Origin: Candidatus Gastranaerophilales bacterium
Lineage (GTDB): Bacteria; Cyanobacteriota; Vampirovibrionia; Gastranaerophilales; Gastranaerophilaceae
Reading direction: 5' to 3'
Assembly: GCA_003150395.1 (NCBI GenBank)
Contig: QAMI01000062.1
Location: forward strand, 1-32,239
Length of the DNA: 32,239 bases
The position numbers and the translations under genes were made by a program. The stretch's first letter is position 1. Each line of letters starts with the position of its first letter. Below, in pieces: positions 15,780 through 22,555 of the stretch. Below the pieces are notes generated by a model. It ran no database searches. It had not been told where the DNA came from and saw only the letters and a program-made list of their open reading frames with translations.

Positions 15780-15851
15780 TGGGGCGTCGCCAAGTGGTAA
15801 GGCACCTGGTTTTGGTCCAGGCATTCGGAGGTTCGAATCCTTCCGCCCCAG
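15780..15851 (+). tRNA. tRNA-Gln (anticodon TTG)
   Basis: A full cloverleaf of 72 bases: acceptor TGGGGCG / CGCCCCA with the U1-A72 pair typical of tRNA-Gln, D arm with AAGTGGTAAGGC, anticodon stem CCTGG / CCAGG with loop TTTTGGT giving anticodon TTG, T arm GGAGG-TTCGAAT-CCTTC and discriminator G. CCA is not encoded. It has its own promoter and terminator. Confidence 0.97.
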
Positions 15852-15855
15852 ATTT

Positions 15856-15883
15856 AAAAACTCTCATTAATGAGAGTTTTTTT
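15856..15883 (+). terminator. terminator of tRNA-Gln
   Basis: A perfect palindrome (AAAAACTCTC ATTAAT GAGAGTTTTT) followed by more T starts four bases after the tRNA. Confidence 0.9.
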
Positions 15884-16273
15884 GTATTTGTATATTGATT
15901 TAATCTTTTAGATTGTGGAGCGCCAAATAATTTTACAAAATATTTTTTAAACTCAGTATTTGTAAAGATATATTACATTTAATTTTATATATTAATCGAG
16001 TTCATTCACTTGTTTATAGGCTTTTGCAATATTTTTACCTTTCTAAATTGTCAAAAGTAAAATATTTGGCACTAAATCAAATTTTGTTGTATTATTAATA
16101 GATAATTACTGCAAAAATATTGGGGAGAAATATTTAGTTATATTATTTAGTAAATTGAGTTTACTGCTATAACTCAGGTTACTTAAAATATGTTTTATTT
16201 ATAAGTCAAACGTGGATATTATATACGATTATTTGTATATTTCGTTAAAGATATAAGTTGAAAGGGGTGAGGA
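15884..16273. other. 390-base AT-rich leader region of the response regulator
   Basis: I see no gene. The stretch contains widely spaced inverted arms (15922-15936 and 16057-16070) and a shorter palindrome AGTAAA-N5-TTTACT at 16149-16165, all upstream of the regulator. AAGGGG at the right end is the ribosome binding site of that gene. No riboswitch class is recognisable to me. Confidence 0.5.
15922..16070. repeat. long-range inverted arms GCCAAATA(A)TTTTAC
   Basis: GCCAAATAATTTTAC at 15922-15936 and GTAAAATATTTGGC at 16057-16070 are reverse complements except for one extra A. They are 120 bases apart, too far for a simple terminator, and lie upstream of the response regulator. They may be two protein-binding sites in opposite orientation, or the base of a long leader fold. 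Confidence 0.5.
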
Positions 16274-16957
16274 ATGTCTCAGAATGCTGCAGATAAAAAT
16301 CCGATTAAAGTTTTGGTTATTGAGAGTGAAAAAGTTACAAGAATCGGCATCAAATATGCGTTACGTGAAAATCCAAATATTAAAATCTCGGGTTCAACAA
16401 AAAGCGCTGATGAAGCATTTTATCTGATTGATTATCTCCAGCCCGATGTAGTGCTTATTGACATAGTTTACATGGGGTTGAGCGGAATTGAAACAACGTT
16501 AAAAATAAAAGAAAATCGCCCTGATGCAAAAATAATTATTTTATCACCTCACAAAAGTGTTGATGAAATTATCGCCTCCTTAGGAGCCGGAGCAAATGCT
16601 TTTTGTATGGAAGACATGTCTTTTGAAGCTTTGTTAATGGTAATTCAAACAGTTGCAAAAGGAGCTTGTTGGATAGACCCTTCAGCAGCCGCTGCCGCAA
16701 GAAAATGTTTTCAAAAACCTCAAAACGTAACAAATCTACAGCAATACAAAGAGGAAAAAGAACGTAAACAATTAACTCCGAGAGAATTAGAAGTTTTAAA
16801 ATGTATTGTAGATGGTTTAAGTAACCAGGAAATTGCAGAAAAGTTGGTTGTAAGCATCCACACTTCAAAAGCTCATGTATGCAATATTTTTAGAAAACTA
16901 GGTGTTGAAGATAGAGTTCTGGCGGCTGTAATTGCAATAAGAGAGCATCTCATTTAA
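16274..16957 (+). CDS. NarL/FixJ-type response regulator with altered receiver site
   Basis: A 227-residue transcription regulator. The receiver domain (10-130) precedes a linker rich in Ala, Lys and Glu and a LuxR-type HTH (165-225) with LTPRELEVLKCIVDGLSNQEIAEKL and SIHTSKAHVCNIFRKLGV. The phospho-acceptor Asp63 is kept (VVLIDIVYMG), and Ser91 fills the Thr/Ser position. But the N-terminal acidic pair is Glu17-Ser18 (VLVIESEK instead of ..DD..), and the invariant lysine after strand 5 is Glu113 (ANAFCMEDMS, where the family has YLLKD). Phosphorylation by the usual magnesium-dependent route is doubtful; it could act without phosphate or through another signal. AAGGGGTGAGGA precedes the ATG. 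No partner kinase adjoins; the soluble GAF kinase lies 4 kb away. Confidence 0.93.
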   Translation: MSQNAADKNPIKVLVIESEKVTRIGIKYALRENPNIKISGSTKSADEAFYLIDYLQPDVVLIDIVYMGLSGIETTLKIKENRPDAKIIILSPHKSVDEIIASLGAGANAFCMEDMSFEALLMVIQTVAKGACWIDPSAAAAARKCFQKPQNVTNLQQYKEEKERKQLTPRELEVLKCIVDGLSNQEIAEKLVVSIHTSKAHVCNIFRKLGVEDRVLAAVIAIREHLI

Positions 16958-16985
16958 ATAAAATATTCATCTGAAAAATCGCCGA

Positions 16986-17318
16986 TTACTTTGCGGTCAA
17001 ATCAAAACTTATTTTAATCAAATTCACCAGCAGGTCCTTAGGGGCTTTATTGACATCTATTTTTATCCAATGTTTTTTATTCATATGCCATGCTGGTGTG
17101 ATAAAACTGTACATTTCTCTAAGAACTGAAGCGTCTACGGGACGGCATTTTAGATTTACAAAAAGAGTTTTTTCAAGGAAAAATATCAATGCAAACCATT
17201 TTCCGTTATTTTTGTGTCTGATTACAGCATAATCGTCATAAGCTTTATCTTTAAATGGATAAGTTTCAATCGCATCTTCTGAAATCAAACAAGTTTCAAT
17301 AAGCTTTCTCTTATTCAT
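16986..17318 (-). CDS. MmcQ/YjbR-family protein
   Basis: A 110-residue cytoplasmic protein of the MmcQ/YjbR family (double-wing, CyaY-like fold; often called DNA-binding, with weak experimental basis). The family traits are an N-terminal helix with TYPF-like (IETYPFKDKAYDDYAVIRH), WFALIF, LFVNLKCRPVDASVLREMY and the nearly invariant TPAWHMNKKHWIKID before the last helix. Length is normal. It is monocistronic, convergent with the response regulator and without a visible terminator in the 28-base gap. Its function is unknown. Confidence 0.88.
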   Translation of the reverse strand: MNKRKLIETCLISEDAIETYPFKDKAYDDYAVIRHKNNGKWFALIFFLEKTLFVNLKCRPVDASVLREMYSFITPAWHMNKKHWIKIDVNKAPKDLLVNLIKISFDLTAK

Positions 17319-17345
17319 AAACTTTTACCTATTTATACAAAAAAT

Positions 17346-17380
17346 TATAATACGAAAAACGGGAGCAAAAACTCCCGTTT
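17346..17380 (+). promoter_or_regulatory. -10 box followed at once by a 9-bp hairpin
   Basis: TATAAT at 17346-17351 is followed by AAACGGGAG-CAAAAA-CTCCCGTTT at 17357-17380, so a transcript starting near 17358 would begin with this hairpin. On the minus strand the stem is followed by TTTTTCG, like a terminator, though no minus-strand gene enters from the right. It lies between two divergent genes. Confidence 0.4.
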
Positions 17381-17447
17381 GTACATATAGATAAATATAG
17401 AAACTTGGCTAATTTATTTTTTGAAATTAATGTGCTAGAGTTTGTTT

Positions 17448-17798
17448 ATGAAAAAGAAAATTTGGACTATATTTCTACTTATTGCAAACTGCATTACAAT
17501 CTTTTTTTTATTTACTATAGGATTGCTTTTCTGGATAATAGTTCTTAATTTCGTATATGAGCCGGGATTTACGAGGTTGGAACTTATAAAATATGTGCTT
17601 CTTGTCTTAATTAGTGCTGCAATTTATATCGCAATCGCAACTGCCGGCATTAACTCTATTATTGCACACATAAATATTTTGACATCCCAGCCGCTAACCC
17701 GTTTCAACAAAATTTCCATATGGATTACAAGAATAATTATGGTCTTATTGTGGGGCGGGATATTAGCATATCACATTATTCTAGAGCCATTATTTTAA
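17448..17798 (+). CDS. small membrane protein, function unknown
   Basis: A 116-residue protein with basic N terminus (MKKKIW) and three or four hydrophobic segments: about 5-38 (long enough for one tilted or two short helices), 48-75 (VLLVLISAAIYIAIATAGINSII) and 90-113 (ISIWITRIIMVLLWGGILAYHII). A polar loop between the last two contains LTSQPLTRFNK. I recognise no family. The ATG at 17448 is preferred to the in-frame TTG six bases earlier; the ribosome binding site is weak (TAGAG). Its last 23 bases overlap the convergent gene at 17776. Confidence 0.65.
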   Translation: MKKKIWTIFLLIANCITIFFLFTIGLLFWIIVLNFVYEPGFTRLELIKYVLLVLISAAIYIAIATAGINSIIAHINILTSQPLTRFNKISIWITRIIMVLLWGGILAYHIILEPLF

Positions 17799-19137
17799 TC
17801 AAATCCGGTTTGGGTATAAAAATAATGCATAACACATAAAAGTTTTCTACTTTATTATTTGCCTGAACATTGTATGCCCATTCGACTTTCCAGTCAGGAT
17901 CGTTTTTGTTGAAGTCATAGGTGTCAGCAATTATTGCATTAAAATTACCCTGCGAATCAAAATGAGCATTCAAAATATCCGCATGTCCGAGCGATAGGTG
18001 CAAATTATTATCACCTGTGAAATTTATACTGCTGTTAATTTTTTGATATTGAGCAAGTTCACGGGCATTTTTTATAATAAAATTTTTAATTTCAGGACTT
18101 TGGGCAATATCTTTTGAGAGAGAACTGTCTGCTCTTAGCAGCAGCCCGCGCGCTTCTCTTACACCAATTTGGGATTGAAGTTTATTTCTCACATAGCTTT
18201 GTAAATAAGGCGGCAAGTCAGAAACTCTGTTCACCAGAAAACCATTTTCTTGAATATATCTGTTAGAAGTTTTAAACCCGTAAGCTCCAGCCATCCACAG
18301 TTCAAAAGCATCATTATATCCTTTAAATACTTTTTTAATAATCATACCTAAATCAATGCCTATTTTTTCAAGCTCCGGCAGACCATGCAAACCTGAACGG
18401 CGCAGAAGTTTCATATTTTGTTTGACATTTGTCGGATGCTTTTTTATTTCCTCGAAAGCCGGACTTTTCAATACTTCCAATGTTAATGTTCTTACAGGAG
18501 CAAAAGCCAGGGCGCTATATTGCAAAACGTTTTGCAATTTCTGATAGTTTTTTAATTCTGCCGCGGCAGTTTTGTAATCATTATTCTGAATTGCATATTC
18601 AACTCTGTTGATGGCGTTTCTGGTTTGTGAGTTCACTTCTTTCTGTTTTGCAAAAGTTTGGCTTAATTGCCTGAATTCTTCTTTATTCTTCACGTTTGAA
18701 ATCTGTTTCAGGTTTTGTTCCTGCAAATCCTCAGAGGCCTGCTGAGCCTTTTTTAACTCCGTTACAACAATGTCCATCTGAGGTTTAAACTGTATTGCAG
18801 ATAAGTTATTTTCAAACCCGGTTTGTCTTTCTATTTCTTCCGCTATTGAAACTCCCTGTTCAGCTATTTCAGAACTGTTCATAATAATTTGTCCGATTGT
18901 TCCCAGCATTTTTGAGGCAAAATTTTCGTCTTCCTCCTCGCTTTGAGGAAATACTGACATAGACACACCGCCCTGGAGAGCGCCAGCTTCGGGAGAGATT
19001 GAATAGTCCTCATAATCGTTTGTTTCTTCTGAATAGTCCGAGGAATTCGGAACACTTCTGTAATGGCTTTTAACTTTTGTGTTGTCTTTGCGAAAATAGG
19101 ATTTAACATGGATTTTTTTGCCGTTGTTTGTTGTCAT
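17776..19137 (-). CDS. uncharacterised 453-residue helical protein
   Basis: I do not recognise a family. The N terminus carries HVKSYFRKDNTKVKSHYRS, close to a basic R-K-D-G-T-x-V-x-x-H-Y-R-S motif that I remember from scattered, mostly uncharacterised proteins, here with Asn for Gly. Residues 30-75 are acidic and probably disordered. About 90-230 is helical, Gln/Lys/Glu-rich and likely coiled coil. About 240-380 is a denser helical part (FKGYNDAFELWMAGAYGFKTSNRYIQEN begins its middle). The last 80 residues are more beta-like (INSSINFTGDNNLHLSLGHADIL, GNFNAIIADTYDFN). No signal peptide or membrane helix. The start at 19137 has AAAGGAG four bases upstream, inside the longer frame, so 18 upstream codons are dropped. 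It is convergent with the small membrane protein. Confidence 0.75.
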   Translation of the reverse strand: MTTNNGKKIHVKSYFRKDNTKVKSHYRSVPNSSDYSEETNDYEDYSISPEAGALQGGVSMSVFPQSEEEDENFASKMLGTIGQIIMNSSEIAEQGVSIAEEIERQTGFENNLSAIQFKPQMDIVVTELKKAQQASEDLQEQNLKQISNVKNKEEFRQLSQTFAKQKEVNSQTRNAINRVEYAIQNNDYKTAAAELKNYQKLQNVLQYSALAFAPVRTLTLEVLKSPAFEEIKKHPTNVKQNMKLLRRSGLHGLPELEKIGIDLGMIIKKVFKGYNDAFELWMAGAYGFKTSNRYIQENGFLVNRVSDLPPYLQSYVRNKLQSQIGVREARGLLLRADSSLSKDIAQSPEIKNFIIKNARELAQYQKINSSINFTGDNNLHLSLGHADILNAHFDSQGNFNAIIADTYDFNKNDPDWKVEWAYNVQANNKVENFYVLCIIFIPKPDLIKIMALE

Positions 19138-19170
19138 TTCTGCTCCTTTCTGTAAGCTTTGTACATTTTT

Positions 19171-19209
19171 AGCAAAAAAGAGTAAGGACAAATATTTTCC
19201 TTACTCTTT
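19171..19209 (-). terminator. terminator of the MlaA-hydrolase gene
   Basis: On the minus strand AAAGAGTAAGGA pairs with TCCTTACTCTTT (12 base pairs, nine-base loop) and continues TTTTGC. It lies about 75 bases past the stop at 19283. Confidence 0.9.
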
Positions 19210-19282
19210 AAAATTTATTTGCATAGACTTCTATTTAATTTTACATTTAATTATAACATTTGTTTTGAAAATCCGTCAACAT

Positions 19283-21583
19283 TCATTTATTATCTGAACC
19301 AACCTGTTTTTGAGAAGCGGCTGCTTCTGCCGGAACTGATTTTTGAACTTCGCTGGCTAAACATCCAACTGCATTAGTATATTCAGCAGTTTTAGAGGCG
19401 GAATTCTGCATTGATATCTCTTTTTTCAGCTCCTGCTGAAATTCCTCCCTGTATAAAAATCCAAGGTGCGAACCATTGTCCAGATAAGTCGATTTAGCAC
19501 CTGTATAGGTTTTAAGTTTTTTCAACTGCTCCGGAGTAGTCAAATAATCGTTTATAGAATGATAAATTTTATAATTATCATTATTTTTCAAGTAATCAGA
19601 GATGGAATGAAGGCTTGCTACATATTTTAAGTCATCAACTGTTTCATGTTCGGTATCCAAAAGGTACTTTTGCGCGTAATCCTGATATGTCATATTATTA
19701 ATCTGCCGGTAAAGTTCTTTTTTATCGGAAATATTTTCATTTTCGATTGTGTAAACCAGGTCTGACAATTTTTGATGCATTATAAAGCCTGTGATAAGTT
19801 TCGCTTCGTATTCTGAAAAGGGAAGCTCCTGAATTTGTTTTCTATCTTTTTCCTCCATCTGTGAAATCTGAAGAATTTTTGCCGCGGTAATTGCAACTCT
19901 GTCTTTTAAATTATTCGGATTTTTTTCCCATTCAGCTGTTGTTTTATCAACCTGTTTCATTGCGTAAATAAGTTCAACCGGCGGACATATAGAAATGTAT
20001 TTTGTTATATTCAAAGTATTGTTTTTGTATTCTTTATCAGCAAGAAACAACGCTGTCAAAGCACCAAATGAAGTTCCCAGAACAACACGCTGAGTAAATT
20101 CATATTTATGTTTATTTTGAACACTGTCAATAACTTTATGAGTCAAGGTTTTCAAATAATCTGCGTCTTGAGAGGGTATTCCCGGCCGATAGTCTTCCGG
20201 CATACTTTTTGCGAATTCCCATTGAAAAGCACTTCCTAAAATTATAACAGAATAGCCTTCATCATAAAACATTTTAGCGAGAAGAACCGAATGGCTTGAG
20301 GTTATGCCTTCTCCAATTGAAGGAAAAATTATTGCAAGAGGAGAAGCCTTCATTCCTTTCTGAAGAATATATCTATATTTATAATTTTCACGTTCCGGAT
20401 AAAGATTTACGGAAGATGTTTTAATCCTGTTACTAAAACATCTGTTCCATAAAGAAATTTCAGCCCAAATTGATTCATCAACATCCGGAAGGTCAAAAAG
20501 CGCTGTTCTCATGCTGTCGGTCACCGGATTCTGAGGTTTGTAATCAAACAGAAGCATATCAGCCATAAGTTTTGAATTTTTTGTATTATAAGCTTTTAGA
20601 ATTGCATCATCAGCACTGTCGCCGGCGTTGATAATCTCTGTTACGGAAAGTTTTTCACCGGAATCAACTTCACCTTTGTCCGCAACATGTTTTTCGTCAA
20701 TTTCAGCTTCAGTAAGTTTTTTTGTATCAAGTTCAGTTTCGGAGTTTTCTTTTACCAGCTCGGGTTCAATTTCATACAAAAGATTGTCGCAGTCATGCTC
20801 TTTGTCATTTTCTATAATATCAATGGCCGTATCAAGAACTTCTTTTCTGTCGTAATTGTGGCATTTCATATAATTTTCGACACCATAGAGTTTTCGTGTT
20901 ATGTCGTAAGGGTCTGCATAATTCGATTCAATCATTTTCATGATTGGCTGCATATAAGAAGTCTTGTTAACCAGAAGTCCTGCTTTTACAGCTGCAAGAA
21001 CAGGGGTTGCAATATAGCAGGAAGGATTAAGTGCAGCATCACAAAGTTTGCCGGCAAGGTTACGCGGACTGGTGCCGTTTATAACAGGGCAAACTAGATA
21101 TGGACCGGGTTTTACATGACATTTCGCAAAAGCTTGCTCCATGTTCTCGTTTGAAGGCTGGATTTTCAGAAAATGTTTTGCAGGGTCATACATTCCGCCA
21201 AGGCCAATTGTCGTGTTTGTAAAAAATCTAATTGTTTCGTTTTTAGAGGTTTCGAAATCCTTTTGGATAAGACTGCTTACAAGTCTTGCCGGATATTCAA
21301 TGTTTGTCGCAATTCCTTTTATTCTGTCCATGCCGTATTTTGGCATTATCGACGCCCAGAGAATATGAATTGGTTTTATTGCATATTTGTTTAATTTCGA
21401 ATTGAAATTAAACATCTTTCGGTTGTAGTTTTCAAATTTATCATTTCCTAAATACTCAAAAACATAATCAGGACATTTACAATCCGGTCGGGCAAGCTCC
21501 TCTGAAAAAGCGGAATTAAAAAAATTAAGTCCGCCCCAAAATACAAGCAGACAAACATAGAATGTTTTGGAATTGTTCTTCAT
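19283..21583 (-). CDS. MlaA/VacJ domain fused to an alpha/beta-hydrolase
   Basis: A 766-residue exported protein. Residues 1-28 look like a signal peptide (VCLLVFWGGLNFFNSAFS) but without a lipobox cysteine, unlike typical MlaA lipoproteins. Residues 45-250 are MlaA/VacJ-like: ENYNRKMFNFNSKLNKYAIKP, NIEYPARLVSSLIQKDF, ETIRFFTNTTIGLGGMYDPA and KPGPYLVCPVINGTSPRNLAG. MlaA removes phospholipids from the outer leaflet of the outer membrane and passes them to MlaC. An acidic linker at 265-330 leads to an alpha/beta-hydrolase (about 390-745) with nucleophile Ser505 in VVLGTSFGALTALF, acid Asp679 (SINDYLTT) and His706 (NGSHLGFL). The fusion suggests that extracted lipids are cleaved or transferred on the spot; that is inference. 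AGGAGAG precedes ATG. No mlaBCDEF genes are nearby. It stands alone between terminators. Confidence 0.88.
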   Translation of the reverse strand: MKNNSKTFYVCLLVFWGGLNFFNSAFSEELARPDCKCPDYVFEYLGNDKFENYNRKMFNFNSKLNKYAIKPIHILWASIMPKYGMDRIKGIATNIEYPARLVSSLIQKDFETSKNETIRFFTNTTIGLGGMYDPAKHFLKIQPSNENMEQAFAKCHVKPGPYLVCPVINGTSPRNLAGKLCDAALNPSCYIATPVLAAVKAGLLVNKTSYMQPIMKMIESNYADPYDITRKLYGVENYMKCHNYDRKEVLDTAIDIIENDKEHDCDNLLYEIEPELVKENSETELDTKKLTEAEIDEKHVADKGEVDSGEKLSVTEIINAGDSADDAILKAYNTKNSKLMADMLLFDYKPQNPVTDSMRTALFDLPDVDESIWAEISLWNRCFSNRIKTSSVNLYPERENYKYRYILQKGMKASPLAIIFPSIGEGITSSHSVLLAKMFYDEGYSVIILGSAFQWEFAKSMPEDYRPGIPSQDADYLKTLTHKVIDSVQNKHKYEFTQRVVLGTSFGALTALFLADKEYKNNTLNITKYISICPPVELIYAMKQVDKTTAEWEKNPNNLKDRVAITAAKILQISQMEEKDRKQIQELPFSEYEAKLITGFIMHQKLSDLVYTIENENISDKKELYRQINNMTYQDYAQKYLLDTEHETVDDLKYVASLHSISDYLKNNDNYKIYHSINDYLTTPEQLKKLKTYTGAKSTYLDNGSHLGFLYREEFQQELKKEISMQNSASKTAEYTNAVGCLASEVQKSVPAEAAASQKQVGSDNK

Positions 21584-21658
21584 AATCTCTCCTGATAAAA
21601 CAAATTTACAAATTTTATTTTACTTAGCGGCAAGGAAAAATTTATTACGCAACAGGAT

Positions 21659-21677
21659 AGTTATTGCGACAATAACT
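21659..21677. repeat. perfect 8-bp inverted repeat upstream of the MlaA-hydrolase gene
   Basis: AGTTATTG-CGA-CAATAACT lies about 75 bases before the start codon. There is no T-run, so it suits an operator or a leader hairpin better than a terminator. On the minus strand its loop region contains TTGTCG, a possible -35, but no good -10 follows. Confidence 0.45.
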
Positions 21678-21740
21678 AATAAAGAAAAAGATTTATAGAA
21701 TTTGATTTTCACAGCAGCAGCCTGCACTCACCTTAACGTA

Positions 21741-21766
21741 AAAAAAGCCCCCGTAATACGGAGGTT
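21741..21766 (-). terminator. terminator of the VWA-FHA-TonB operon
   Basis: On the minus strand CCTCCG pairs with CGGGGG (one T-G pair) around TATTA, followed by CTTTTTTT. It ends the transcript that begins upstream of the VWA gene. Confidence 0.85.
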
Positions 21767-21817
21767 TTAAATATACCCTTACAAATGGTGGTAATTAATA
21801 GTAAATCAATTCATAAC

Positions 21818-21843
21818 TATAATGTAAGGCAAGCCTAACATTT
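21818..21843 (+). promoter_or_regulatory. TATAAT plus DtxR/IdeR-like iron-box palindrome
   Basis: TATAAT (21818-21823) directly precedes TAAGGCAAGCCTAACATTT (21825-21843), which by my count agrees with the remembered DtxR consensus TWAGGTWAGSCTWACCTWA at 16 of 19 positions. TTAATA lies 17 bases before the -10. No coding gene follows on this strand, so a controlled transcript would be antisense to the end of the zinc-ribbon gene. It may be only a hairpin in the operon 3' end. Confidence 0.3.
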
Positions 21844-21879
21844 TGTCAAGAGCTTTTCACTATTTGTTACAAACAAAAT

Positions 21880-22536
21880 TTATTTTTTTGCCCTTAAGGA
21901 ATAAGAATCATCTACTTCGTAAAATTCAAAAACCAATGGGCTGCCGTCGTAATCTTTTGGCGGCGGATTATAACTTCTGACAGATGAAAGCATTTTTTTT
22001 GCTGCAGCCAAAAGAGGTTTATTAGCTGAATTTTGATATAATTTTTTCTTTTTTAAATTCCCGTGGCGGTCAAGAACAAACTCAATATCGCAAGTTCCAT
22101 CTCCATCATACTTTGCAAGACTAAATTTTGCAAGAAGAGCATTTATAAGCCCCGGTTCATAAGATTGCCACCCGGCGTTAGCTTCCGCCGGAACATTGTA
22201 AGCAGGGGTATCATCCCAAATTTTGTCGATGCTGGGAATATCTTTTACAACAACTTTTTCTGTAGTATTTGGAACTTTTTCACGCTTTTTAGGTTCCGGT
22301 CCCAAAAACAGAACAAAACACAGTGAAAATATACAGCAAACAGAAAAAACAATTATTGAAATTAGATTTACAGGAAGAATTGGACGCGCCAATTCCGGAG
22401 TTGCCAGGCTATTCGCCGGACCACTTTCCTGTGAAGGCTGCTGGAGCTCTGGAACTTCCTCGAATTCATTGTTCCCGCAATCGCAGTAATCAACTTTGTC
22501 TTTATATAATCTTTTACATTCAGAACATTTAAACAT
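21880..22536 (-). CDS. zinc-ribbon, single-pass membrane protein with TonB/TolA-like C-terminal domain
   Basis: 218 residues in three parts. Residues 1-25 hold a small zinc ribbon, C4-x2-C7 and C18-x-C20, facing the cytoplasm. Residues 53-76 are a membrane helix (LISIIVFSVCCIFSLCFVLFLG). From about 115 a periplasmic TonB-C-like domain begins: GWQSYEPGLINALLAKFSL, then GDGTCDIEFVLDRHGNLKKKKL, ANKPLLAAAKKMLSSVRSYNPPPKDYDG and LVFEFYEV, the pattern of TonB/TolA C-terminal domains (partner binding at the outer membrane side). The Pro-rich spacer of true TonB is short here. Last gene of the five-gene operon. ATG 22536 has no ribosome binding site, but TATAAT ends nine bases upstream, so an internal, almost leaderless promoter is possible. 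Confidence 0.78.
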   Translation of the reverse strand: MFKCSECKRLYKDKVDYCDCGNNEFEEVPELQQPSQESGPANSLATPELARPILPVNLISIIVFSVCCIFSLCFVLFLGPEPKKREKVPNTTEKVVVKDIPSIDKIWDDTPAYNVPAEANAGWQSYEPGLINALLAKFSLAKYDGDGTCDIEFVLDRHGNLKKKKLYQNSANKPLLAAAKKMLSSVRSYNPPPKDYDGSPLVFEFYEVDDSYSLRAKK

Positions 22537-22555
22537 CTGTATTTATTATACCATA

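Larger units (their letters stand above)
21584..21879. other. 296-base intergenic region with regulatory palindromes
   Basis: No gene seen. It holds the MlaA-hydrolase ribosome binding site and leader, a perfect 8-bp inverted repeat (21659-21677), the terminator of the upstream operon (21741-21766) and an iron-box-like palindrome (21821-21843). Confidence 0.5.

Noticed and set aside
15780..15851. tRNA-Gln as an integration site for a mobile element
   Set aside because: No integrase, no duplicated tRNA 3' end and ordinary genes on both sides.
11079..16957. GAF kinase and NarL-type regulator as a genetically linked pair
   Set aside because: About 4 kb and several unrelated genes on both strands lie between them; any pairing is only a guess.
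20687..21097. 136-residue frame opposite the MlaA-hydrolase gene
   Set aside because: The sense strand carries recognisable MlaA motifs; the complement has none and no start signal.
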